Notes: generated by a model not told the origin, from the letters alone. DNA of 64,000 bases from Ceriagrion tenellum (GCA_963169105.1 OY720636.1:70048123-70112122), one strand, 5' to 3'. Counted from the first letter of the stretch, positions 1-11,200 are shown. Numbers and translations are program-made.

Positions 1-1000
1 TCACCATACACTGTGCCGTGTACTTCAATTCAGAACATTCTCGGACGCCATATCAATGGAGATCGTTTCCGATTTGCAGTTTCAGCTGTTCGGCCGTCGT
101 TTTGGGTAAAATTTACGATTACGCAAAGTAGTGTTTAGAAAATCTTTATTGGTCATTAATCCTAGTATTGATTTGAGGTTTATCTTGCTCAGTCATCCTC
201 ACAATCAACCTTTTTTTACGTCACCGTGTTTGTGGCTGCATTTATATGGTTCACCTGCTTATGCTTAATTTACACATTTTTATCATCATCGTTATGATTT
301 TTAGGACTGTCTCGTACATTCTCTAATGCTACTACTCTCTTCCTTTCTTTAAAACCACATTTTGTAGTGTATTATCTAAAAGCTTTTGGTCTTCCTTTCC
401 TTTTTGATGACTTGTATTACCTTCCACTGTAGCCTTTAAAAATTGACTATGCCGTCGATATCGACGACGTTGTATCACATGTTTATTAGTAGTTTCGTTT
501 TCTTGCTTTCTAATATTTACTACTCATTAGTCTAGTGGAGGTAGTTAATAAAAGGCCCAGAAATTCTGCCAGTTCACGACAGTAAAAATAGTTTTCGACC
601 GCTGATACCGCTTTAAAATATATCGTAATATTCAAAATAGCTACAAAACTGCAGCGCGAGACATTCCGCCCGAATAAACTTCGGAGTACAGGCTTTAGAA
701 TTAGTGCGCTTTTTTGCCTAAGGTGTTGAGTGGAGCAAAAACAATTCGTGTCGTCTCTTAGTTTATTATTATAAATTACAAAATATTTATGGAAATACAA
801 TAACGACTGCGAAGTCTTGCTATCCTGTCAGTGGGTATTTATGGCGGAAAAGCTCACGATCCTCGACGCTGCTTTCCAGTCAACAAAACTCATGAACTCA
901 AGGCAGTGGAATTTTAGATTTTGATTTCATTGGACTGCTGATACGTGGACCACTCCTATAGGTAAATACATATGAACATGGATAGGAATGAACGAACGAA
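1..1000. other. AT-rich non-coding stretch
   Basis: No recognisable gene, repeat or structured element is seen. A 96-codon frame on the minus strand (510-800) has no family resemblance and is best taken as chance. Confidence 0.6.
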
Positions 1001-1024
1001 TATATATACACACACACACACACA
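1001..1024. repeat. (TA)n(CA)n microsatellite
   Basis: Four TA units run into about eight CA units, just before the fold-back at 1063. Confidence 0.95.
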
Positions 1025-1062
1025 ATAGAAAACTTCGCCAAATGGCCACAAACACAGTAAAA

Positions 1063-1211
1063 GAGGAAAATTACAGGGGGGTAAAAAGACGAGAGTAAAA
1101 AGAAAGTCTTACTGGAAATTCTCTCTGTGACTGAGAAAGGGCTAACACCCGAAACGTTTCCAGTAAGACTTCCTTTCTACTCTCGTCTTTTTACCCCCTG
1201 TAAGTTTCCTC
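1063..1211. mobile_element. 149-bp fold-back (long hairpin) element
   Basis: Positions 1063-1118 and 1157-1211 are inverted copies of one another, about 55 bp each. There are only a few mismatches and one extra G in the left arm. The 38-nt spacer contains gggctaacacccgaaacg. No open frame is present. A hairpin this long and clean fits a MITE or other fold-back repeat. From memory, arthropod genomes carry hairpin repeats with a gccgaaacg-type loop, but I cannot name a family. The element is bracketed by a CA tract and a TA tract. Confidence 0.85.
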
Positions 1212-1214
1212 TAT

Positions 1215-1219
<5 letters not shown>

Positions 1220-1281
<62 letters not shown>
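1220..1281. repeat. (AT)n microsatellite, about 31 units
   Basis: An uninterrupted AT alternation, a cruciform-prone tract lying directly after the fold-back element. Confidence 0.97.
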
Positions 1282-1284
<3 letters not shown>

Positions 1285-1424
1285 GCACGTATACACCCAT
1301 CTGGAAGGATATCTATAGAGTGGTGAATGTCAAAACTATCTATCTAAAAAAAAATCTTTCCTCGTGAGCCCATAAATTACCTCACGGCGGCCCAAAATGT
1401 TTCGTAGTCGAGCTTAGAGATGGA

Positions 1425-1715
1425 GAGAGGGGCGGTCAGGTTAAGGGTAGTTAGGTAGTTTAATGGGCGAGGGAGGGTGGGAGGGTGATGCTGGGTGGGA
1501 GGATGGAAGAGAAGGGAAATCGGTGGGCGGGCGATGGGTGGCTCTCGTGGTTAGGTTGATGTAGGTTGAATTCAAGGGGTGGGAGAGACAGGGGTGTGGG
1601 TCGGAGGGGCGGTTAGGGGAGCGTGATTTGATGGGCTAAAGGGGGATGGTGGGAAGGTTAGGTGATGGGGGGGGGGGCGGAGGCAGTGAAGGGACGGTTG
1701 AGGCTCTCCTACCGC
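1425..1715 (+). repeat. G-rich block with G-quadruplex motif
   Basis: The plus strand is dominated by G runs separated by A or T. Positions 1465-1485 contain four GGG runs separated by loops of one to three bases (gggcgagggagggtgggaggg is the core, broken only by single bases), which matches the canonical quadruplex pattern. A run of about ten G lies near 1668. The minus strand gives spurious proline- and histidine-rich frames. Confidence 0.75.
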
Positions 1716-1905
1716 TGCAGCGACGCTGGTAGGTTATAGGCTCGGGGATGTATGTGTATATATATGTACATTGCGCCGATGTCGGAGACAGAATGGAGAG
1801 GGTGGGCGGGGTAACCCATCGGGGTGCGGTGGAGGGGGAGGTGATGTGGTGGCTGGTGATCCATACGGCGGTGGGTCGGCAAACTGCGGGTCGGGAGCCG
1901 CATGT

Positions 1906-2255
1906 CGCTCTTTAGTCACGTAAATACCCATCTGAAGTTCAGAAATGGAAATTAAATAAAAACTATCATGCAGTCCTTGACATGATTTTCAAATGATCTT
2001 TAGTTACATTTATACTTACCCAACTGATGCCGCTCTTTGGTTGCGTAAATACTTATACATTGGGGGTTCATAAATGACAATGAAATAAAAACTTCCATGG
2101 AGTCGTTGACATTATTTTCACATGATTTTTAGTTACGTTAATTCTTACCTACCTGATTCCGCTCTTTAGTTACGCAAATACCTTCCTATCTGTAGTTCAA
2201 AAATGGCAATTAAATTAATCTATCATGGAGTCGTTGACAAGATTTTCAAATGAAT
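1906..2255. repeat. Tandem repeat, period 125-129 bp, about 2.8 copies
   Basis: Units start at 1906, 2031 and 2160, each with cgctcttt followed by a gt(t/c)acg or gttgcg and aaatac. Each then contains a 'gttca-aaatg(g/a)-aat' stretch and a 'gt(c/t)cttgaca or gtcgttgaca' stretch. Copies differ at roughly one base in six by eye, so the array is old. A shorter echo of ctttagttac recurs inside each unit about 90 bp from its start, which suggests the unit itself grew by duplication. Confidence 0.85.
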
Positions 2256-2322
2256 CTCTTCCCATAATAATGATTGCGTTCAATAAATGAAGGCATATCG
2301 ACTGCTACAAATGTTGCTAACA

Positions 2323-2424
2323 CAGTGAATTCTCTCTTAACGACCACTCCTATCAAGCGGCCACCCCTCTGAACGACCATTTTTCAGCGGAACCGTCGGT
2401 GGTCGCTTAATACAGGTTTCACTG
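2323..2424. mobile_element. 102-bp pogo/Tigger-like miniature element
   Basis: The left end is cagtgaattctctcttaacg and continues into gacca. The right end is the inverse: its complement reads cagtgaaacctgtattaagc and continues into gacca. Ends of the form CAGTGAAACCTC...AACGACC are typical of the pogo/Tigger branch of Tc1-mariner transposons. The interior repeats the pattern aacgacca / agcggcca. A TA target duplication is not clean, since ca precedes the left end and ta follows the right. No coding capacity. It is nested inside the hAT-like element. Confidence 0.6.
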
Positions 2425-2649
2425 TATTACTTATTACTATAAATACGGGAGATATGAGCTCTTAATCCTCTACGGTAGAAAACTAGTGAAGAAAACTCCT
2501 AATTTTTACGGCCGTTAAAGAGTTTTTCCTCAGTTTGCTTCGTTACTCCATATTGTTGACAATTTATTCATGACTCTCGAATATTTTTAAATTGTTGCGA
2601 GGGACGGGTTTGGCTCTTCCGTCTCAAAAAAGTTTGCCGACCCGTGGAC

Positions 2650-3190
2650 TATAGATTGTCGAGGATTTGCTTTGTGTGAGGGAGGAGGATTATGGGAGGG
2701 TGGTCGGCATGGGGTGTGAGGCGGTAAGGGAGGGCTATGTGTGTGTGCGTCTCTCTCTCTGAGGGAGCTTGGGAGAGGTTGACATGGAGTACGGAAGACA
2801 CGGGATGGGCGGGGGAGGATGAGTGCAGATGGATACTAGGGGCCGGGTGGGGGGAAGGAAGGCGGAGGGTGTATGGCATTGGGTGAGCGTGGGAGTACGC
2901 TCGCTGATGTAGGGGTGGTTGACTGAGATGAAGGGTTATGAGGAAGGGTATTGGGAGGCGGGGGAGCAGGGAGTTTCGTTTATGACAAGGGGGAGAGAGG
3001 GTGGGAAGGGCACACAAAAAGGGTTTTCTCTTTCTTTTTATTATTATCATTATTTTTCTCAAGGGTTTTCGTGTGTGCGTGTGCGCGCGCGCGGGTTGGT
3101 GTGGGAGGTTTTTGGACTGGATTGATGAAGAGGGGAGAGGGGGAAGGAGTGGTGTGGTAAAGGGGCGAAAGAAGGATTTTTGGGAGATCG
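2650..3190 (+). repeat. Purine-rich low-complexity block
   Basis: The plus strand is mostly G and A (gaggagga, gggagag and similar) over about 500 bp. Frames on both strands here (for example 2649-3062 minus and 2919-3198 plus) are low-complexity translations, not genes. Confidence 0.75.
3070..3093. repeat. Alternating purine-pyrimidine (GT/GC)n tract
   Basis: The run gtgtgtgcgtgtgcgcgcgc continues with gcg. It is strictly alternating and of the type that can adopt left-handed Z-DNA. Confidence 0.8.
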
Positions 3191-3399
3191 AACTGTAATT
3201 TATGGAAAGTCTGTTCGGTCCGCCTCGTCGTGTGCGTATGTGAGGTTGCTTCTCTGTGAGCTTTTACTTTCTCATCCCCTTTACTCTCGCTATCTCACCC
3301 TCTCTCTCTTGTGGTGATGCGGGGAACGTGGAGGATTTTGTCTCCGTATCATTAAAATAAAAAGGGAGGGGTTCTGTACGAGGAGGATGGAGACTGTGC

Positions 3400-3740
3400 T
3401 TAGTTCGTCTCCCCACTAAAAAAAAAAGTTTTCCTTATCCTACCCCTCTCCCTCCCTTTCCTTTTCCTTATCCACCCCCGTCTACTAACCCTTACCCTTT
3501 CTCCTCTTCCCCCCCCCTCCCAATGATCATCCACACAACCCTCTCTCTCCCTTCCATTCCTTGCGCCGGGGAATAATTTTCGATTACTTAATAAATTTTC
3601 CGAGCGCGGATTTGCTCGTGGGATCTCGTAAGGGATAAAGAACGATTGGGAATTTCGTTTTACTCCTCTCGTCCTCCCCCATACCGCTCTCCCATCAATT
3701 CCTTTTCCCCATCTTTTCCTCTTCTCTCGAATCCCCCCCT
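3400..3740 (-). repeat. Pyrimidine-rich low-complexity block
   Basis: The plus strand is mostly C and T (cctacccctctccctccc and similar) at 3420-3570 and again at 3660-3740. Together with the purine-rich block to the left it makes a purine-to-pyrimidine strand switch around 3250. Confidence 0.7.
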
Positions 3741-4550
3741 TTCACAAATGCGCTCTGTGTAAACTAAATAAAACAAAAACGACGAAAGTAATCGACTCTT
3801 TGTCCTGAAATTCAAATAATTCAGTCAATGTAAGGATTCCGATGGCGTAGATCGTTATATCAGTGCTCGTGAAATAAGAATGAAAAGTATATATTGTGAT
3901 AACTTCAATATTTGTATTCAACGAAAGGGTTGGGTTTTTTATGGATGTGCCGAATCGAATCGCGTGGATATTCGAATCCTTCAAGCAAATGAGTAATCGA
4001 TGGAATTTTTCAAATTTCGTTTGCCCGGTCCTATTGGAAGAACATGTGGTGAGTACATTTTATGCCGAGGGTGCTCATCCATTTCAATAACAATTTTTTT
4101 GTTGCCTTCCCCCGTGGGAAAGATCAATTTTTTAAACATAATGGATATCCATATTTCGACGGAGTCACGCATGAAACCATCGCATTTATTTAGGATGATC
4201 TGAGATTTTTTCCTCATTGTCGTCGTTTTCAATAAGTTTAATCTCTCTTCAGCAGTCAGAGATGTGAGAACTCTGCATCGCGCCCATAAAGGCATTGAAA
4301 TCATACGGGTCGATAATAATCATATCAAATAAATGGTTGTTACCGGGAAATACTGCCCATAACTTCCCGACCCCGGGGAGTCTTGTGCAAGGTTTCTTTC
4401 ACAATTAATTTTTTCTACTTTTTTAATGGCATAATCGTTTTTTATGCCTACACATCTTTTGCCTCCCCTTATTATTCTCCAATATAATCCAGCAACCCTA
4501 GATTGAAAACCTTATCCGTCCCCACCTAATGACTCTAATTAATTAAATTC
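3741..4550. other. Non-coding, nothing recognised
   Basis: Overlapping frames at 3742-4304 on both strands show no family resemblance and no consistent reading. A 107-codon minus-strand frame (3981-4304) has ordinary composition, but I cannot link it to any protein. Confidence 0.5.
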
Positions 4551-4551
4551 G

Positions 4552-4640
4552 TATCGCTGGGCTAGTGACTAAAATTTCTTGGAAGCGAATCCCGCCTCCA
4601 GCGTATATGTCGTGTGTATCCAAACGCTCTTAGTCTGATA
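4552..4640 (+). mobile_element. Possible tRNA-derived SINE head
   Basis: A B-box-like gcgaatcccgcctc (4583-4597) follows an A-box-like gctgggctagtgac at about the spacing seen in tRNA genes. The rest of a tRNA fold is not convincing, so this is a decayed RNA polymerase III promoter-type head at most. Confidence 0.3.
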
Positions 4641-7600
4641 CTTTCTTAGTGGCTAGTGTGCGATAAACACATTTTTCTCCCGTAAACGTCCGACAAAGAC
4701 ATGAATGAATTAGAAGAAATGAATTAGATTTTCGTTTATAGTTGCAGTGTCAATTAGAGATGTACGGTCAGGGTGAAACAAATTAAAAGGTGGTTTGTTG
4801 AACCCCTGGATTTAACGTGAGCATTTGGAGCTCCTTTAAGCTGCGTCTACCGCCATTCAATCCATTCGTCGTCCGACAAGGAGTTCAAATGGATCCAATT
4901 CTTTAATATCATTTGGGTTACTGTAATTCCATTTGAGATTTAAGCCCGGGGTAATGCTATCTCATGAATCCTTTTTTCTAGGCGATATAGGGTACAAGAT
5001 AGCTGAATCATCTGAAAACAAGTCCTACTTAAGCTGAATTACATCTAACTTCGACGAGGAGATTAGACTAATATGGATCTTAAATGAAGTTTCAATGACA
5101 TTATTGTAGTTAGGGCTGAGTAGATAATATTTTCCGATGTGAATACTGGCCAATATTGGTTATTGATTAAAGGGCCGCAGAATCCAATAGGTTGTTTATG
5201 ACCATGACTCTCTTAGCTTGAAGCAGAATTTTATTGGATTGAACATTTAGTGTCAAACTTCGTACTGCAAAATCATGAAAAATAGGTAAACCTTTTCAAA
5301 GTAGCGTAAGTATTTCTCATTAAACCAGCTGGATATGGCATTGCGTCAGCAAGTTTGTTTTGGCTAACGTGTTGTCTTTTTAGGACAGGTAGATCATTAA
5401 ACCGAAACTAGGATAAGCACTTTTTTTCTCTTTCAAAATTTGAATTGGCGACGAATAATTCTTAAGATATTGTTAATGTGCGTACCGGGTTAATTTTAGC
5501 CATTTAAATAAAGTCTTAAAATCTTTTGTGCAGATATTTTTAACCCTAAACATCGCTCTTTATAACTCAACTTTGGTAGGTATTTAATACTTGACGGGTG
5601 ATCGGAACAAAACATTGAAAAAAAACTAAGTATCGGTTATTGGGACTCACCTCTAATTGCTGTTTGAAATTCACTGTCGGGGTAGAAGATTTTTTGCTCT
5701 TTCTAGCTTACGAAGAGATCCTATCCTCGATCCATCTGCGTCGCCCTCGAGCGATCGGTATCTTTCTTGGTATCATATAAGCCATTAAGGAAAAATATCT
5801 TTCGCAAAAAAGTGTAAAACGTCTTTAACTGTGACCTTGAATTTGTTGGGCTAAAAAAAAGAGAAGAATCCCAATCAACCACTTCCGCTGCTTGCTAAGG
5901 ATTTCCACGGCCGTGGGTGGATTCACTCGCATCCCTGAGCCGGCCATACGTGTGTAATTAATGTGAGACTTGGAGCGTTATTAACCGGAGGATAACAAGC
6001 AAATTTCCCATCCTCATGGTCAAAGGTACTGCGCTCTAGTCCGACGTGCCTACGCAAGCTATGCGACTTGGATGGAAATAAAGTCCTCGGATTCCACGAG
6101 TAATTATTCATTTAATTGGAGGAAAGATGAGGAGAGGCATGAATTGCAGCTTTGCTCTCAAAAAATCAAGACTGGGATTTTTCCCCCTCACTACGCAGGA
6201 TTTTCTGTCTGGAGCCCGGATTTCTCTTGATTTTAAGCCCTCTAATTATGAGTAAATATGCATGATCGGAGATTGTGCATGGTATATGACGTCAATGAAG
6301 GAGTAGCTGCCTTACTTTTTAGTAGGAAATATTAATTACTCTACTTGTGGAAAAATTGTTGTAAGCAGTTATTTTCCCGCGAGAAGGCCGAATAATCGAT
6401 TAGTTTAAAAAGATATAGCTTTCTCTCTCATCGTTACCATTTATCATATGTGTTATAATTTAGCTCTAGCTTAAAAACTGCCGAAGCAGCTGATAGCTGG
6501 AAGAATGCCAGATCCAGATGCACAGTCAAGATGAAGATCTGTCTGTTATTTATTATTTTTCACACATATAATCAAAGTTAAGTGAGACAGTAATGGGCCG
6601 ACAGTCTCTCATTTGTTAGAACTGTGGGTGCGTCCGGTGCTAAGACGATGCAGCGCTGTGATAGTTAATTCCTTGATTATTAAGGAAAATAGCTCGATCA
6701 TAGGCAGAATTTAAGCCCACGACATATTTGGAGCCAATTCGACATATCAACAGCTTGTTTACTTCAGTCGGCATTCAGTTATTTGGCAAAGTCACCGGCA
6801 ACAGGTCATGTATGCCATTTAAGATTGGTCAGTGAGGTGTTTTGAGAAAGATTATTTGGGCAATAGAGTTGGGGTAGAGGGAAACCGGGGGTTGGCATTT
6901 ATCTACTCCTAAAAAAAGGGAGCCATGGCGTCCACGAATCAACGTTCAACGATTCGTTCCCCGCATTGAATAAGTGTATAATATACCTATTTATCCCAAG
7001 CATGGATCTTGATTCCCCTGAAAAATCGCCACTCTTTCCGGGATTCGACCTGAACATTTCGGGACAGAAAGCCGGTAATCTAGCCATCATACTCACTCGT
7101 TCACTCATACAAGTTTCCCTGCCATAATCCGTTTTTTTCCCAATTAGCCATAAAGAGAATGAAATGTTTCCGTTGGCTACTTGTTTAGGATCATCATAAT
7201 ATATTAACCTCTCTCATTAACCATGAAATAACGAGTGCATGGAATCATGTACGCTATGCACAAGCTCGGAAGCGAGGTCCTCATAAAACAAATATCTGTT
7301 TATGTGTGTTTATGAGTGTTTTCTTCCCTATGTTGGTTTTTTTTAAATTTATTGTGAACAAAGGAACCAAAAATATTCCCATTGTTTCCGCCTCACCAAA
7401 CGTTACATTTCGTGCCGGTCGATCCGTTTTTGGATATCCCGGAGCTCCCGTGCAGGAATAAATAGCGTAAAATTTTATAATGCATTCGAAAGGGGAAACA
7501 ATGTAACTTTTTGTGCTAATTCTTTTCTTCAAACAAGTTCCAATCTCACCAATGTGACGCCCGTCGGAAAGGCTTAATGAAACCCTTGGGTGATCTTATC

Positions 7601-7860
7601 ACCGTAACTTTCTTCGTAATGATCATGGAGCAAACCAATATCCTACCCGATTTTGGAACCGATTTTAAAATATAAAAATAAATCCGCGGGTAATTTTTCG
7701 GAAAATGACCGCTTCCGCTTTGCGTTACTGGATCATGGAGCAGCACTCAAGCAAAGATGTAATTAGTCCCAGTAAGTGTTGTACATTCGGCTGTCCCGTG
7801 CAAATTCCAAGTATTGATCCACAATTAGTAGGAGTTTTGTAAATGATCCGTAATTGGTTG
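4641..7860. other. Long AT-rich non-coding stretch
   Basis: No element or gene is recognised in these 3.2 kb. Open frames of 60-83 codons (minus strand at 5923, 6899, 7281 and 7546) resemble nothing known to me. A perfect cAMP-response-type octamer tgacgtca occurs at 6287-6294, but one octamer is expected by chance at this scale. Confidence 0.55.
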
Positions 7861-7872
7861 TTTACCCAATAA

Positions 7873-7890
7873 CATCATCATCATCATCAT
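7873..7890. repeat. (CAT)6 microsatellite
   Basis: Six CAT triplets stand at the left edge of the pyrimidine-rich block. Confidence 0.95.
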
Positions 7891-7894
7891 CGCA

Positions 7895-8365
7895 GGGTAT
7901 CTCTCTCTCTCTTGGTTCACTTGCTGGACCCCATGGAGTCCCCCTCTCACTTCCTCCTCTCCTCTCCTACCCCTCTCGCTCTCCCATTCATTTCCCTATA
8001 CCGCCCCACACCCCTTTATACCTTCCCCCCTCTGTTCCTGTTCTCCCACCCTCATCCCGCCTTCTCATTTCCCAGACCCCGCTAAGCAACTTCTCTCTCT
8101 CTCATCCAATCACCCTCTTCGCCGGCATTATCTATCTGCTCCGACTGTCGCTTCAACCGTTGAGCCCAGCCGACGGGTATTCCCTCGTATTTTTTGCCCA
8201 TTTTTTTCATCTTTCGTGTTCTCTATCTCTTTTCATCTCGTCCGTGGGAATCCCGGCATGTTTTAGCTGAACCGTAGTTTCCAGATTACTTCTTTTTTTT
8301 ATTATTTCCATAATTTCGGGAATACCCCCCTCCCTCACTCTCCCTCTCTCTCTCGTAGTACGAAT
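7895..8365 (-). repeat. Pyrimidine-rich low-complexity block
   Basis: Dense CT runs (cctcctctcctctcctaccc and similar) at 7895-8110, and again near 8330-8358. The 138-codon plus-strand frame at 7854-8270 is serine-, proline- and leucine-rich because of this composition and is not credited as a gene. Confidence 0.75.
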
Positions 8366-8720
8366 ACATCTCCCCGGGCCCTTCACATTTTATCCCGGCC
8401 GACATAGTTGTCTGCTCCCATCGCGCACGGCTCTCCGTGGGATAAACCGGGATGGAAGCCATACGGCGAGCGCAGCCGGCTTCGGAGAAATGGTACCCTA
8501 CGCAGGAGATGGAAAAGGATCCGTTTAATCCATCTCTTTGATTTGATCACGATAATGCGGATTTTAGCCGGGTGGGAGAATCTTGATGGACGCGCGAAAT
8601 CACATTAAACGGGAGCACCTTCTCACGTAGCGGAGTCTCTCGTCCCCCGTCCGAATTTCAGGGCGACGCGTTAACATCTCCGGGATGGTGATGGTTTATT
8701 AGGGGATGGACGACTTAATT
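8366..8720. other. GC- and CpG-rich segment beside pyrimidine block
   Basis: Base composition rises clearly in G, C and CpG dinucleotides (gcgagcgcagccggcttcgg and ggcgacgcgtt, for example). No repeat family or protein is recognised; a 66-codon frame at 8408-8608 has no resemblance. It could be a conserved regulatory segment or an exon, but the sequence alone does not show which. Confidence 0.4.
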
Positions 8721-9070
8721 CATTTGTGCCGTGAATTCTAAGGTGGGGACAGTTTGATGAACTGTGGATGGAGGGCTTAAGTGCTATTCTCGGAACTCGA
8801 GTGGGTCTTGGGAATTCATGGAAAAATCCCAGCTCCTGTCGGTTTCTGATGCCGGGAACTAGGCATGGGTGCCTTAACCCAAGCGACTATATCAACTGAA
8901 ATCGTGATTTCATTCTTTCGTCCGAAAATATTATTCAAATGAGATTCATTGCTTATTTGGGAGTTATCGTTGGAAGAATTAAGAAGTCGGATTATATTGT
9001 TTATCCATGGGCCAATCTTATTTTAAATTTATAACCTTTTTCTTTACTAAGAAGTATGATAAATTTTCCT
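8721..9070. other. AT-rich non-coding stretch
   Basis: Nothing recognised. Confidence 0.55.
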
Positions 9071-9071
9071 T

Positions 9072-9145
9072 CCCTTGCTACTATTAGGTAAACGTTCTGC
9101 TTTCTTTTTTTTGAGGTTACGTGTTCAAGTCCATCGATGGCAGCT
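9072..9145 (+). mobile_element. tRNA-derived SINE head
   Basis: An A-box-like ttgctactattaggtaaacg (9075-9094) is followed at tRNA spacing by a B box, gtgttcaagtcc (9121-9132). The intervening segment has a T-rich expansion. Directly after the B box comes atcgatggcagc, and the same tcgatggcagc follows the B-box position of the minus-strand element at 14.3 kb. The two are therefore probably copies of one SINE family. Confidence 0.5.
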
Positions 9146-10240
9146 TATTTTTTTTAAAGCGATTGTAAGTGACGTTTCTCTAGTTACTGTGATTCATAAT
9201 TTGAGCATGAATACCTTTATTATTATTATACTCGTATTGAGTATTGTAAATTCGTTTTAAATTAATTATCATCAGAATTAAATGGTGTTAATGAGGTTCC
9301 AACGCTGCTGTGTGAGTCGAAACAATTACTAAGTTCCAACTTTTTTTTAAAACATTGTAAAAAATCCTGCTTTCTTTTTTGTAATGCATCAGCTATTGAA
9401 TATCATAATTAAGGTACAAAGAACGCCTATTCTCCCGCCATATTATTTTTCGACAACACTGTTTTAATATAAGCCATAGACCCTGACTGCATCGCCATCT
9501 CTGTGGAATTTCTACTGCTGCATTTAGAACTCAATTTTAGTACTTAATACCTTAAATCTAAAAAATTAGGGAGTGAGATAAATTATTTTATTTTAAATCA
9601 AATAATGGGGAGTTTTGAGTTCTTAAATACACTTCATGAAAATTTCCGTTACATTGGATCGAAAAATACTCTTTTTTCTTCGTGTTTTTTCTATTCTTCG
9701 ATTTAACACCATTGAATTTTAAATTCAATTTGATAATCATGGCGCGGAAAGGTAGTATTTTGTCGCTCATATCAGATGGAGGATGTATTTTTCTATGTGT
9801 TTCCAGAATTAGAATGAAATGACATAGCCGAGTGGAACCCTCTTATATGCTGTTATCGGGAATATTAAGAATAAATTGTTGCGCACGGTGAAGATAGTCT
9901 CTTATTCCCTGAGAAATATGGTATGGCATAAAGTAGCTCATAGTTAATCCTATATAATAGGTTTTAAATCCTTGGGACAACACGCAACAGAGTCTCGCCG
10001 TCGCCTATCCATAGTGAAAGTAAAGATGCCAACTTTGAGAGCGGAACGTTTTTTATTCCCAATGTGTTATTTCCGCTCCGGCTGTTCCTTGTGTGCGCGC
10101 ACAGCGAAATAAGAGTCGATAAATAAATAGCGGCTTTCGAGTGGCGGCAACAATTCTCCAGCCACTCGAGTAATCCCACCCTTTCTCTCTGCCTCCGACC
10201 CAAAGTTTTCTCCCTTTTCTTGGGCGAAAATCGCTAAATT
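9146..10240. other. AT-rich non-coding stretch
   Basis: Nothing recognised apart from T-rich runs. A short stem, tcgagtgg / ccactcga, spans 10138-10170 and is too short to interpret. Confidence 0.55.
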
Positions 10241-11200
10241 AGCAGGGATAAAAGGGAGGGAGGTGGCGGAATTATAAAGTCTGCGAGGGTTTGGAAAGAG
10301 GGTGTGTTGAAAGTTTGTGCAAGTGAGAGAAGGAGGAGTCAGCGAGGGAAACAGTCGCTGCTTCAATGATTCTATTGTTGTTTAACCTTCTCCTCATTCT
10401 CCCACCCCGGCACCTCTTCATACTTTTATTCTTCCTCTCGTGCGCATCGTCGTTTTCAGAGACTTATAACACCCCCTACCAGCCACCCATCATTTCCCCC
10501 CCCCCTTGGTTCCGCGCGGGCCACCGCCTATTCTTTTTATCGCCTCCTCCCCCCCCTCCTTGTGGCGTACGCTCGTCCACGATCCCGCCCCTCTTAACCC
10601 CCCCCTATATCTTTCTCTTATTTTCCACACCACCCCTATTATTTCGCCGTCTGCTCGGCAACCTTCACCTCCAAACTCCTCCCAAGTGCAACCCCACACT
10701 GCTCCTCACCCATTCTTTTCTCCCACTCAATAACCTCTCTCTGTTTCTCACCCCTCCCTACATAACCTTTGTGTCGCTGCCTCATTTTAAAGCCCTTCTC
10801 TTAACCACTACCCCCTCCTCACCCAGCTCGTACCCCCTGCCACCCGCACTCCGAACCGACGTTGCACTCTAGCCCGTTATGGAAGGGCCCCACCCAAGTG
10901 GAGACCAACCCGACCGTCGCACTCGCCTCGCGCCCCCTTCCATCTCCACATCTCCGTGACTACTATCTCCTCGACTACTACGACTCCGTCTCTTAAATCC
11001 ACCCCCGCACGTCAGAGTACCCTTCCTCCGCCCCCCACATTAATACCCTTGCACACATGTCCTCGCGGAAAAAACACACATACGTGTTACCACCTCTCTC
11101 CTCCCTTTTCCCTTCCATTCTGCCCTTTCCCGACTCATGCCGCAACCAGTCTGCGAACCAGGCTCCCTAGCCACGCGCACCCTACCCTTTTTTATCGGCA
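10240..11200. repeat. Purine-to-pyrimidine strand-switch island
   Basis: The plus strand is purine-rich at 10240-10345 (gggagggaggtgg and similar), then switches near 10360 to a long C- and T-rich stretch reaching about 11200. The 168-codon frame at 10366-10872 and the overlapping frames to 11360 are leucine-, proline- and serine-rich, with two or three frames open at once, so they are composition artefacts. Confidence 0.7.

Larger units (their letters stand above)
1869..2647. mobile_element. hAT-like non-autonomous DNA transposon (degenerate)
   Basis: The left end near 1869 reads gggtcggcaaact after cggt. The right end near 2647 carries the inverse complement, agtttgccgaccc. Sub-terminal sequence also fits: agccgcatg followed by gctcttta on the left, and tggctcttccg before the right end. 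The terminal CA(G)NGGGTCGGCAAACT plus an 'agccgcatg...gctctt' motif is typical of non-autonomous hAT elements, from family knowledge. Inside are 125-129-bp tandem repeats (1906-2255) and a smaller inverted-ended element (2323-2424). No transposase frame is present. An 8-bp target duplication is not evident (ccatacgg to the left, actatag to the right), so the exact ends are uncertain. Confidence 0.6.

Noticed and set aside
6287..6294. Perfect tgacgtca (CRE-type) octamer
   Set aside because: One octamer in 64 kb is expected by chance, and nothing around it indicates a promoter.
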